A stretch of DNA of 53,288 bases, taken from contig DASPNP010000061.1 in assembly GCA_035626475.1 (NCBI GenBank), positions 1 to 53,288 on the forward strand. Reading direction: 5' to 3'. The position numbers and the translations under genes are program-made. Each line of letters begins with the position of its first letter. Position 1 is the stretch's first letter. Below, in pieces: positions 1 to 8,862 of this stretch. The notes below the pieces were generated by a model, which was not told where the DNA came from, searched no databases, and saw only the letters and a list, made by a program, of their open reading frames with translations. The stretch comes from DASPKT01 sp035626475 (lineage in GTDB: Bacteria > Pseudomonadota > Alphaproteobacteria > Azospirillales > Azospirillaceae).

Positions 1-1
1 G

Positions 2-3000
2 GTCGCCGGCGGCAACTACTCCATCGACGCCAGCCTGGCGGCCGGCACGCACAGCATCCGCGCGGTGCAGAAGGACGCGGCCGGCAACGTCTCCACCGTC
101 TCCGGCGCCCTGTCGGTCACGGTGGACACCACCGCCCCGACCGTCGCCTCCGTGACGGCGCCGGGGAACGGCACCTACAAGGCCGGCGACGTGCTGAGCT
201 TCACCGTCAACACCAGCGAGAACGTCTCGCACACCGGCACGCCGCGCCTGGTGCTCGACGTCGGCGGCACGACGCGCCACGCCACCTATGACAGCGGGTC
301 GGGCTCCACCGCCCTGGTGTTCAAGTACACGGTCCAGGCCGGCGACGTGGACACCAACGGCATCGCCATCGGCAACGGCGGCGCGCTCGACCTGAACGGC
401 GGCACGCTGACCGACACGGCCGGCAACACCCTGAACACGACGCTGAACAGCGTGGACCCGCTGGGCAACGTGAAGGTGGACGCGGTCGCGCCGGTCTTCA
501 CCTCCTCCGCCGCGCCCTCGGTCGCCGAGAACACGACGACGGTCGTGACGCTGGCCAGCACGGACGACACCACCGTCACCTACAGCCTGAACGGCGGCGA
601 CGACGCGGCGCTGTTCGAGATCTCCGGCGGCGCGCTGAAGTTCCAGGCGGGCCGCAACTTCGAGGCGCCGGCCGACGCCGGCACGAACAACAAGTACAAC
701 GTGACCGTCCGCGCCACCGACGCCGCCGGCAACACCGCCGACCAGAACGTCGAGGTCACCGTCACCGACGCCAACGAGGCGCCGACGGACATCGCGCTCG
801 ACAACGCCGCCAAGGCGCAGACGGCCGCGACGGCCGGCGCCGCCATCGGCAACCTCTCCACCACCGAGCCGGACGCCGGCCAGACCCACACCTACAGCCT
901 GGTCTCGGGCACGGGCTCGACCGACAACGCCTCCTTCACCATCGACGGCAACGCGCTGAAGGTCGGCGGCGCCGGGCTCACCGCCGGCACCTACTCGGTC
1001 CGCATCCGCACCACCGACGACGGCGCCGGCACCCTCACCTACGAGGAGGCCTTCACCATCACCGTCAGCGACGACGTCGCCCCGACGGTGACGGGCGTGG
1101 TGGTCAGCGACGCGACCATCAACGAGAGCAACGCCGGCGGCCAGATCACCATCGCCGTGACCTTCAACGAGGCGATGGACACCGGCGTGACCCCGGCCAT
1201 CGCCTTCGCCAACCCGGCGGCGGGCGGCCTGGCGCTGAACGGCGGCGGCGCCTGGAGCAATTCCAACAAGACCTTCACCGCCACCTACGACGTCACCGAC
1301 ACCAACCTGGAGGCGGCCGACATCGACGTGGAGGTCACCGGCGGCAAGGACGCCACCGGCAACCAGATGAGCAAGCACACGGCGGCCGACGCGATCGACA
1401 TCGACACGGTCGCCCCGACCACCCCGGTGATCAACGCCGTCGCCACCGACGACAAGATCAACAATGCCGAGAGGACCGGCGGCGTGACGATCTCGGGCAC
1501 CACCGAGGCGGGCTCGACCGTGAGCGTCTCGGTCGGCGGCCAGAACCGCGCCGCCACGGTGGTCGGCACCAACTGGTCCTACGCGCTGACCTCCGACGAC
1601 TACACCAACGCGGGCCAGGGCGGCGAGACCCTCGCCGTCACCGCCACCGACGCCGCCGGCAACACCGCCAGTGCCAACAAGTCGATCACCATCGACACGG
1701 TGGCGCCGACGCTGGCGATCGATACCGTCGCCGGCGACGACCGCATCAACAATGCCGAGGACGAGGGCAACGTCACCGTCTCCGGCACCACCAACGCCGA
1801 GGACGGCCAGAACGTCAGCATCGACTTCAACGAGGCGATCTACAACGCCACCGTCAACGCCGGCACCTGGTCGGTCGTGCTTCCGTCGAACGAAGTGAAG
1901 GCGCTTGGCGGGGAGGGGCCGCTGCCCCTGAAGGTGAACGTCTCCGACGCCGCCGGCAACGCCGCGACCGAGGCGACCAAGACCGTCACCTACGACAAGA
2001 CCGGCCCTAGCGTCGCCTCCATCGCCCCGAGCCCGGCCACCGGCAACGCCTCGGTCACCCAGACCACCTTCCGCGTGACCTTCAACGAGGCGATCGCGGA
2101 CGGCGCGGTCGCCACCGGGGACTTCAGCCTGACCAAGGGCGCCAGCGCCGACGGCACCATCGCCTCGGTCACCAAGTTCAGCGCGACCCAGTACGACGTG
2201 GTGGTCAACGGCATCGCCGGCACCGGCTCGCTGCGGCTGGACTTCTCCGACCAGGGCACCGGCGTGACCGACCTGGCCGGCAACGGCGTCACCGGGGCCT
2301 TCAACACGGGCACCGCCTACACCACCGACAACGACGCGCCGACCATCCTCTCGGTCGGCACGCCGGATGCCGGCACCTACAAGGCCGGCGACGTGCTGGT
2401 CTTCACCCTGGACACCTCCGAGAACGTGACGGTGGACACGGGGAGCGGCACGCCGCGCCTCGAGCTGACCATCGGCAGCGACACGGTCTACGCCACCTAC
2501 GACAGCGGCTCGGGCTCCGACGCCCTGGTCTTCAAGCACACGCTGGCCGCCGGCCGGCTCGACACCGACGGCATCGCCGTGGTGGACCTCGAGCCGAACA
2601 GCGGCACCCTGAAGGACGCGGCCGGGAACAACCTCGTCCTGACGCTGCCCGCCATCAACACCTCGACCGTGCTGGTCGACGCCATCGTGCCGGTCGTGAA
2701 CACGGTCAACGTTCCCGCCAACGACAAATACACCATCGGCGAGGACCTGGTCTTCACCGTCAACGTGTCGGAGGCCGTGACGGTGAACACCACCGGCGGC
2801 TCGCCGCGCCTGGCGCTGACGCTGGACACCGGCGGCACCGTCTACGCCGCCTACGACTCGGGCAATTCGACCGCCACCGCGCTGAAGTTCAAGTACACGG
2901 TCGCCGAGGGTACGGCGGACGCCAACGGCGTCACCCTCGGCGTGCTCGAGGCCAACGGCGCAACGCTGCGCGACGGCACCGGCAACAACATGAACCTCAC

Positions 3001-6000
3001 GCTGAACAGCCCCGATTCCACCACCGGCGTGCTGGTCGACGGCGTGCGGCCGACGGTGACCTCGATCGTGCGGCAGACGCCCTCGACCGCGGCCACCAAC
3101 GCCGACAGCCTGACCTGGCGCGTAACCTTCAGCGAGGTGATCGACACCGACTCGATCTCGGCCGCCGACTTCAGCGTGACCGGCACCACCGCGACCGTCG
3201 CCTCCGTGACGGCGGGCGGCGGCAACACCTATGTCGACGTGGAAGTGTCCGGCGGCAACCTGGCCGGCCTCAACGGCGCGGTGACGCTGAGCTTCGCCGG
3301 TAGCTACTCCGTGTCCGACGCCGCCGGCAACGCGCTGACGAACACCACGCCGACGGGCACCGACAACAACAGCTTCACGGTCGACAACACCGCGCCGACG
3401 CTGGCGATCAACGCCATCTCCGGCGGGGTCATCAACGGCATCGAGGACGACAGCGCCGTCACCGTCTCCGGCACCACCAACGCCGAGGACGGCCGCACTG
3501 TCAGCATCAATGTCGGCGGCGTCGCCAAGACCGCGACCGTGAACAGCGGCACCTGGACGGTCAACCTGACCTCGGGCGAGGTCCAGGGCCTGACCGAAGG
3601 CACCGTCAACGTCACCGCCGACGTCTCCGACGCGGCCGGCAACGCCGCCACCCAGGCGACCAAGACGGTCACCTACGACCGTACCGCGAACGCCCCCTCG
3701 GGCCTCGACCTGGACGCGGCCGACGATACCGGCACCTCGAACAGCGACAACATCACCAAGAACACCTCGGCTCTGACCTTCACCGGCAGCGGCGAGGTGG
3801 GCGCGACGGTCGAGCTGTTCAGCGACAACAACAATGACGGGGTGGTGGATGCCGGCGAGAGCCTGGGCACCACCACCGTCGCCGGCGGCGGCACCTTCTC
3901 GCGGGACGTGTCGCTGACGGCCGGACAGCACAGGGTCCGCGCCATCCAGACCGACACGGCGGGCAACGTCTCCAGCGCGTCCGGCAGCGTCATCGTCACG
4001 GTGGACACCGGCCAGAGCACCCCGACCTTCTCCGGCATCAGCGGCGACACCGGCACGTCCAACACCGACGAGATCACCAATGACGACACGCTGAACCTGA
4101 GCGGCTTCGCCGACTCCAACGCCACGGTGGAGCTGTTCCGCAACGGGAGCTCGATCGGCACCGCCACCGCCGATGCCAGCGGCTTCTGGACCTTCAACCA
4201 CACCGCCTTCACCCTGCCGGAGGGCGACCACACCTACACCGCCAAGTCCACAGACGCGGCCGGCAACCTCAGCGCCACCTCCGCCAACTTCGCGGTGAAG
4301 GTCGACAAAACAGCGCCGGTCGGCCTTGCCGGCACGCTGAAGGTCAACCAGACCGCCGTCGGCGACACCGTCGTCGGCACCGTGACCGCCACCGACGCCA
4401 ACAGCTTCACCTTCGCCTTCGACACGGGCCAGGACGGCGGCGGCCGCTTCTCCATCAACAGCACCACCGGCCAGGTCAAGTATGTCGGCGGCGGCGCGGC
4501 GCTGAACGCGGGCGGCGAGCCGACCATCACCCTGAAGGTCATCGCCACCGACATCGCTGGCAACGCCACGACGGCCACCGACATCAACGTCGCCGTGACC
4601 ACCAACGAGGCGCCGACCGTCAACCTGAACGGCACCACCGGCGCCAACCACGCCGTCACCTACACCGAGAACACCCACCAGGGCACCGCCAACACCTCCG
4701 GCGTCGCCCTGGCGCCGGCTGCCCTCTTCAGCGACGTCGAGAATGACGGCACGGTGGACCAGGTGACGGTCGTCCTGACCGCCCCGATGGGCGGCCTGGA
4801 CACCGGCGAGCGGCTGTTCGTGCCGACCAGCTTCACCGCGGCGGCGGGCGTCACGGTGACCACGAACAGCGCCACCAGCATCACCATCACCCGCACGGGC
4901 ACCGCCACGGCGGCCCAGGTCAACGATGCGGTACGGGCCGTCCGCTACCAGGCAAACGACGACTCCCCGAACACCGCGGCGCGCACCGTCACGGTGACGG
5001 CGACGGACAATCTGGGCGCCACCTCGAGCGAGACCGTCACCGTCACGGTCCAGGCGACCAACGACGCGCCGGTGCTGCACAGCCCGATCTCGGCCCAGAT
5101 CTTTCCGGCCGACGACATCACGCTCGCAATCCCGGCCAACACCTTCGTCGATCCGGACGGCGACGCGCTGACCTACTCGGTCAGCGGCCTGCCCGGCGGT
5201 CTCAGCTTCAACGCCGGGACCCGGACCATCAGCGGGTCGCCGATCGAGTCCGGCACCAGCACGATCAGCGTCACGGCCAATGACGGCACGGCGACCAGCG
5301 CGGCGCACACCTTCACCCTCACGGTGAACCCGCCGCCCCCGCCGCCGCCCCCGCCGCCGCCGCCGCCCCCGCCGCCTCCGCCTCCGCCTCCGCCGCCGCC
5401 GCCGGTGGTGATCGAGATCCCGCCGCAGCCGCCGGCCCCGCCGCTGCCGCCGCCGCCGGCCGACGCCCCGCCGCCGGAGGCGCCGCCGACGCCGTCGGTC
5501 ACGCTCGGCACCGCGGTCACCGAGGACGGTGCCCAGGTCCAGCGCGGCACCGGCACCGACAGCAGCCGTGGCGGCCAGCAGGTCGAGCAGATCGTCATCG
5601 CGCCGGTCTCGACCACCCGCCAGGAGGTCGCCGGCACGCCGACGTCCAACGCCGACATCCGCATCGGCGGCGACATGGAGGCGCCGACCATCGTCGCCAC
5701 CCTGCCGACCGGCGTCGGCATGCAGGTGGTGGGCTCCCCCACCACCCTGACGCTGGGCCAGCTGGCCGGCGCGGCGCAGGCCGAGACCCAGATGGTCACC
5801 AAGGGCACCGCCAACGTCGAGGGCACGGTGTCGGGCAACGGCGCCTCCACGGTGCTGCCGTCCGACACGCCGGTGACCCTGCGCACCATCACGCCGACGC
5901 TGGCGACGGGCGAGACCAAGGCGCCCTCGACGCCGATCGTGATCTCGGTGCCCACCTCCACCAAGTCGACCGTCAACACGGTCGAGGCGGTGGTGGTCGA

Positions 6001-7369
6001 CGGCCGCTCGCTGCCCAGCGGCACGAACATCGAGCTGCGCGACATCGACTACGCCGTCATCACCGGCTCGCTGTTCGTCACCGGCGGCACCGGCTCCAAC
6101 GTCGCGGTCGGCGACAGCGCCCGGCAGTTCATCCGCCTGGGTGCCGACGACGACACGCTGTTCGGCGGCGGCGGCGACGACACGGTCGGCTCGCTCGACG
6201 GCGACGACATGATCTACGGCGACGAAGGCAATGACAGCGTCTTCGGCGGTGCCAACCACGACACCCTGTCGGGCGGCACCGGCAACGACACGATCGACGG
6301 CGAGAGCGGCCTGGACGTGATCCGCTACGCCGGCAAGTTCTCCGACTACACGGTCACCACCAAGGACGGCGTCACCACCGTCACGGCGCTGAACGGCATG
6401 ACGGAGGGCGTGGACGTGATCAGCGGCGTGGAGCGGCTGCGCTTCGCCGACCGGGACTTCGTGCCGAACTCCAAGGCGCAGGCGATCGCGCTGGTCGGTT
6501 CGGACTTCACCATCACCTTCGACCAGACCAAGGGGGCGAACGGCTTCGCGAACCTGGGCGGCCTCTATGCGGGCGACCAGGTGCTGGGGGCCGGCGACTT
6601 CGACGCCGACGGCAAGGTCGACCTGCTGGCGACCAACTCGAAGGGCCAGCTGCTGTGGGCCGACGCCGACCAGGGCGGCGTCCGCAACGCGCTCACGGTG
6701 GGCACGGGCTTCGAGGCGCTCGCCATCGGCGACTTCACCGGCAGCGCCGCCGACGACCTGCTGCTCATCAACAAGGGCACGGGACAGCTGCGCTTCATGG
6801 ATGTGGCGGGCAAGTCGCAGACCGACTTCATCGCGCTCGGCACGGGCTGGTCGGTCGCCGGCACCGGCAATTTCGACGGCGCGGGCAAGGACGACGTGAT
6901 GCTGGGCCACACGGACGGCCGGCTGATCTACTGGAACGGCACCGCCTTCCAGAACATGCTGACCCTGCCGACGGGCTGGAAGCTGGTCGATGTCGGCAAC
7001 TTCTCCGACGCCGCCGGTGACGAGCTGCTGCTGCAGAACACCGCCAACAACCAGCTCTACACCTGGGATGTCAGCCGCGGGGGCGAAGGCTTCCGCGCCG
7101 TGCTGGCGCCGCGGGCGGGCTGGGCGGTGACCGGTGTGGGCGACGTCAACGGCGACGGCTTCGACGACATGGTGTTCCGCAACGCGGACACCGGCGCCGG
7201 CATCGTCTGGGACGGCCTGGGCTTCATCGACCTGGGCACCGTCCTGGTCGGCGCCCGGGTGGCCGACGGCGGTCTGGTGAAGGCGCTGCCGACGCTGACC
7301 GGCCCCGTGCCGCCGGCGGGCACGCTGGGCATGCCGCTGGAGATCGTGGGCCTGCCCGTCGAGGGCTGA
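2..7369 (+). CDS. Giant modular Ig-like/cadherin/RTX surface or secreted protein (5' end cut by window)
   Basis: The reading frame is open from base 2, so the first in-frame ATG at 65 is internal and any signal is upstream; about 2455 residues are visible. Order seen: an Ig-like repeat (about 130-490), two cadherin-like modules (about 500-1075), further bacterial Ig-like modules to about 4300, another cadherin-like module, a putative-Ig module ending near 5330, 25 consecutive prolines (5330-5404), a Thr/Val-rich linker, RTX-like calcium repeats of the type GGxGDD (6160-6320), then FG-GAP/VCBS-like repeats with DxDxDG-type motifs to the end. The roughly 110-residue module with GTYKAGDVL and ATYDSGSGS recurs three times. 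RTX repeats suggest type I secretion, and Ig stacks are typical of large adhesins; both are family knowledge. Ligand and secretion genes are not in view. Confidence 0.9.
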   Translation, partial: VAGGNYSIDASLAAGTHSIRAVQKDAAGNVSTVSGALSVTVDTTAPTVASVTAPGNGTYKAGDVLSFTVNTSENVSHTGTPRLVLDVGGTTRHATYDSGSGSTALVFKYTVQAGDVDTNGIAIGNGGALDLNGGTLTDTAGNTLNTTLNSVDPLGNVKVDAVAPVFTSSAAPSVAENTTTVVTLASTDDTTVTYSLNGGDDAALFEISGGALKFQAGRNFEAPADAGTNNKYNVTVRATDAAGNTADQNVEVTVTDANEAPTDIALDNAAKAQTAATAGAAIGNLSTTEPDAGQTHTYSLVSGTGSTDNASFTIDGNALKVGGAGLTAGTYSVRIRTTDDGAGTLTYEEAFTITVSDDVAPTVTGVVVSDATINESNAGGQITIAVTFNEAMDTGVTPAIAFANPAAGGLALNGGGAWSNSNKTFTATYDVTDTNLEAADIDVEVTGGKDATGNQMSKHTAADAIDIDTVAPTTPVINAVATDDKINNAERTGGVTISGTTEAGSTVSVSVGGQNRAATVVGTNWSYALTSDDYTNAGQGGETLAVTATDAAGNTASANKSITIDTVAPTLAIDTVAGDDRINNAEDEGNVTVSGTTNAEDGQNVSIDFNEAIYNATVNAGTWSVVLPSNEVKALGGEGPLPLKVNVSDAAGNAATEATKTVTYDKTGPSVASIAPSPATGNASVTQTTFRVTFNEAIADGAVATGDFSLTKGASADGTIASVTKFSATQYDVVVNGIAGTGSLRLDFSDQGTGVTDLAGNGVTGAFNTGTAYTTDNDAPTILSVGTPDAGTYKAGDVLVFTLDTSENVTVDTGSGTPRLELTIGSDTVYATYDSGSGSDALVFKHTLAAGRLDTDGIAVVDLEPNSGTLKDAAGNNLVLTLPAINTSTVLVDAIVPVVNTVNVPANDKYTIGEDLVFTVNVSEAVTVNTTGGSPRLALTLDTGGTVYAAYDSGNSTATALKFKYTVAEGTADANGVTLGVLEANGATLRDGTGNNMNLTLNSPDSTTGVLVDGVRPTVTSIVRQTPSTAATNADSLTWRVTFSEVIDTDSISAADFSVTGTTATVASVTAGGGNTYVDVEVSGGNLAGLNGAVTLSFAGSYSVSDAAGNALTNTTPTGTDNNSFTVDNTAPTLAINAISGGVINGIEDDSAVTVSGTTNAEDGRTVSINVGGVAKTATVNSGTWTVNLTSGEVQGLTEGTVNVTADVSDAAGNAATQATKTVTYDRTANAPSGLDLDAADDTGTSNSDNITKNTSALTFTGSGEVGATVELFSDNNNDGVVDAGESLGTTTVAGGGTFSRDVSLTAGQHRVRAIQTDTAGNVSSASGSVIVTVDTGQSTPTFSGISGDTGTSNTDEITNDDTLNLSGFADSNATVELFRNGSSIGTATADASGFWTFNHTAFTLPEGDHTYTAKSTDAAGNLSATSANFAVKVDKTAPVGLAGTLKVNQTAVGDTVVGTVTATDANSFTFAFDTGQDGGGRFSINSTTGQVKYVGGGAALNAGGEPTITLKVIATDIAGNATTATDINVAVTTNEAPTVNLNGTTGANHAVTYTENTHQGTANTSGVALAPAALFSDVENDGTVDQVTVVLTAPMGGLDTGERLFVPTSFTAAAGVTVTTNSATSITITRTGTATAAQVNDAVRAVRYQANDDSPNTAARTVTVTATDNLGATSSETVTVTVQATNDAPVLHSPISAQIFPADDITLAIPANTFVDPDGDALTYSVSGLPGGLSFNAGTRTISGSPIESGTSTISVTANDGTATSAAHTFTLTVNPPPPPPPPPPPPPPPPPPPPPPPPPVVIEIPPQPPAPPLPPPPADAPPPEAPPTPSVTLGTAVTEDGAQVQRGTGTDSSRGGQQVEQIVIAPVSTTRQEVAGTPTSNADIRIGGDMEAPTIVATLPTGVGMQVVGSPTTLTLGQLAGAAQAETQMVTKGTANVEGTVSGNGASTVLPSDTPVTLRTITPTLATGETKAPSTPIVISVPTSTKSTVNTVEAVVVDGRSLPSGTNIELRDIDYAVITGSLFVTGGTGSNVAVGDSARQFIRLGADDDTLFGGGGDDTVGSLDGDDMIYGDEGNDSVFGGANHDTLSGGTGNDTIDGESGLDVIRYAGKFSDYTVTTKDGVTTVTALNGMTEGVDVISGVERLRFADRDFVPNSKAQAIALVGSDFTITFDQTKGANGFANLGGLYAGDQVLGAGDFDADGKVDLLATNSKGQLLWADADQGGVRNALTVGTGFEALAIGDFTGSAADDLLLINKGTGQLRFMDVAGKSQTDFIALGTGWSVAGTGNFDGAGKDDVMLGHTDGRLIYWNGTAFQNMLTLPTGWKLVDVGNFSDAAGDELLLQNTANNQLYTWDVSRGGEGFRAVLAPRAGWAVTGVGDVNGDGFDDMVFRNADTGAGIVWDGLGFIDLGTVLVGARVADGGLVKALPTLTGPVPPAGTLGMPLEIVGLPVEG

Positions 7370-7397
7370 CCCGCATCGCCTGGTATGACGAGGGGAG

Positions 7398-7430
7398 GGC
7401 GGTGCCGCGAGGTGCCGCCTTCTTCTTTTT
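7398..7430 (+). terminator. Intrinsic terminator after the giant adhesin gene
   Basis: GGCGGTGCC and GGTGCCGCC form a 9-bp stem with two G-U pairs around a GCGA (GNRA) tetraloop, followed by the T-rich run TTCTTCTTTTT. It begins 28 bases after the stop codon and lies before the ribosome-binding site of the next gene. Confidence 0.85.
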
Positions 7431-7499
7431 CCGGGCTCTTCCTGTCAGCATGCCGCCGTTCCGCCTCCTGCCGGGCGGTACGGTCCCGGAGGCGTTCCC

Positions 7500-8798
7500 A
7501 TGACCGACGCATTCTCCTACGCCGCCGCCCTGGAGGCCCTGGTCCGGTCGCCCGGCCGCGAGGCCCTGGCCGCCCTGGTCGAGACCGCGCTGCTGGAGGA
7601 GCGGGCGGCGGATGCCGTGCGGGTGCTGCCGGCGCTGCGCGACCGGATCGGGGCGGTCCTCCACCACCAGGCCATGGCGGCGCTGCTGCTGGAGACCGAG
7701 GATTTCAGGCTGGCGCGGTACCATCTGGAGGCGCTCGCCCCCGCCGGGGCCCCGCCCGAGCTGGTCACCGACCTGTGCGTCACCGCCGACCTGCGGGCGG
7801 GCGACGCGGCCACCGCCGTCTCCCGGCTGGAGGCGCTGGAGGCGCGGGGCGGGCGCGGGCTGCCGCACTTCTTCCGGAAATGGATGATCCAGCACACGCT
7901 CGGCCGCTTCGACATCGTGGAGCATGAGATCGGGGTGCTGCTGGCCCAGGTGCCGGCCGACCAGGTGCGGTCGCACGCGCTGCTGCGCTTCCATCTGGCG
8001 GGCGTCGCCCACAACCGCCGCCGCTTCGCCGACGCCGCCGCCCAGCTCGACCGGCTGCTGGAGGACTGCCTGGAGCGGGGCCTGGCCGCGCAGCCGGAGG
8101 CGCCGCCGGTCCGGCGCCGGCGCACCGCCGGCCGCATGCGCCGCCTGCTGGCCGACCTCGAGAGCATCGTGATCCTGCACGCGCTGCCGGTGGCGATCAC
8201 CGGGGCGGGGCTGCTGGGGCTGGTCCGCGACGGCGGGCCGCTGCCGCACGACAAGGATCTGGACATGGCGGTGCTGGAGCCGGCGACCGCGGCCGGCGTG
8301 GCCGGGCTGCTGGCCGCCACGGGGCTGTTCCGCCTGGAGCGCGGCCCCTTCACCTTCGGCGGCTACTGCACCGTGCGCCACCAGCCGACCGACATGCTGC
8401 TGGATCTGGTGACGCACGCGGCCGATGGCGGGCGCCGGATGAACCGCTGGCACGACGCGGACGGCGCGCTGCTGCGCGAGACGGCGCTGCCCTTCTACCG
8501 CCCGCGCCTGGTCGCGCATGCGGGCACCGGCCTGCGCCTTCCCATGCCCGACGACGCCGACGCGCACCTGACCGCGCTCTACGGCGACTGGCGCGTGCCG
8601 GACGCGGATTTCACCAGCCTGCTGTCGGCCCGCGCCCTGACCGGCCACACGCCCTTCCTCGCCAGCCTCGGCCGGATCAAGGCGCTGGAGCACCTGATCC
8701 AGGGACGGAAGGGCAGGGGAGCGGCGATCCTGCGCCAGCTGCTGGCACGCGAACCGCACAGCCCCGCCCTCCGGCGGGCGGCGGCGGCGCTGGGGTGA
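7500..8798 (+). CDS. LicD-like nucleotidyltransferase-fold protein with helical repeat N-terminus
   Basis: A 432-residue protein. GGAGG at 7488-7492 with 7-base spacing supports the ATG at 7500. The N-terminal half (about 1-220) is Ala/Leu/Arg-rich helical, resembling TPR-type repeats. The second half has GAGLLGLVRDGG followed by LPHDKDLDMAV, which matches the GxLLGxxRxxG...DxDxD signature of LicD/fukutin-type nucleotidyltransferase folds; the acidic residues would bind metal. LicD proteins transfer phosphocholine or similar groups to surface glycans, so modification of a surface polymer or of the upstream giant protein is possible but only inferred. A terminator separates it from that gene. 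The residues after about 390 are unassigned. Confidence 0.7.
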   Translation: MTDAFSYAAALEALVRSPGREALAALVETALLEERAADAVRVLPALRDRIGAVLHHQAMAALLLETEDFRLARYHLEALAPAGAPPELVTDLCVTADLRAGDAATAVSRLEALEARGGRGLPHFFRKWMIQHTLGRFDIVEHEIGVLLAQVPADQVRSHALLRFHLAGVAHNRRRFADAAAQLDRLLEDCLERGLAAQPEAPPVRRRRTAGRMRRLLADLESIVILHALPVAITGAGLLGLVRDGGPLPHDKDLDMAVLEPATAAGVAGLLAATGLFRLERGPFTFGGYCTVRHQPTDMLLDLVTHAADGGRRMNRWHDADGALLRETALPFYRPRLVAHAGTGLRLPMPDDADAHLTALYGDWRVPDADFTSLLSARALTGHTPFLASLGRIKALEHLIQGRKGRGAAILRQLLAREPHSPALRRAAAALG

Positions 8799-8817
8799 GG
8801 GGCGGCAGCGGAAATCA

Positions 8818-8838
8818 CCCTCCCCTTGAGGGAGAGGG
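8818..8838. terminator. Possible bidirectional hairpin between convergent genes
   Basis: CCCTCCCC and GGGAGAGGG can pair with one bulge around TTGA, between the stop of the LicD-like gene (8798) and the stop of glcB (8863). There is no T-run. It also resembles one arm of the CCCTCTCC repeat family found elsewhere in the window, so termination is only a guess. Confidence 0.35.
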
Positions 8839-8862
8839 ATCGCGTGCCGCCGCCCCCGGGCC

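Noticed and set aside
5173..6045. Minus-strand frame with a poly-glycine run
   Set aside because: It is the complement of the poly-proline hinge of the giant protein; no start context.
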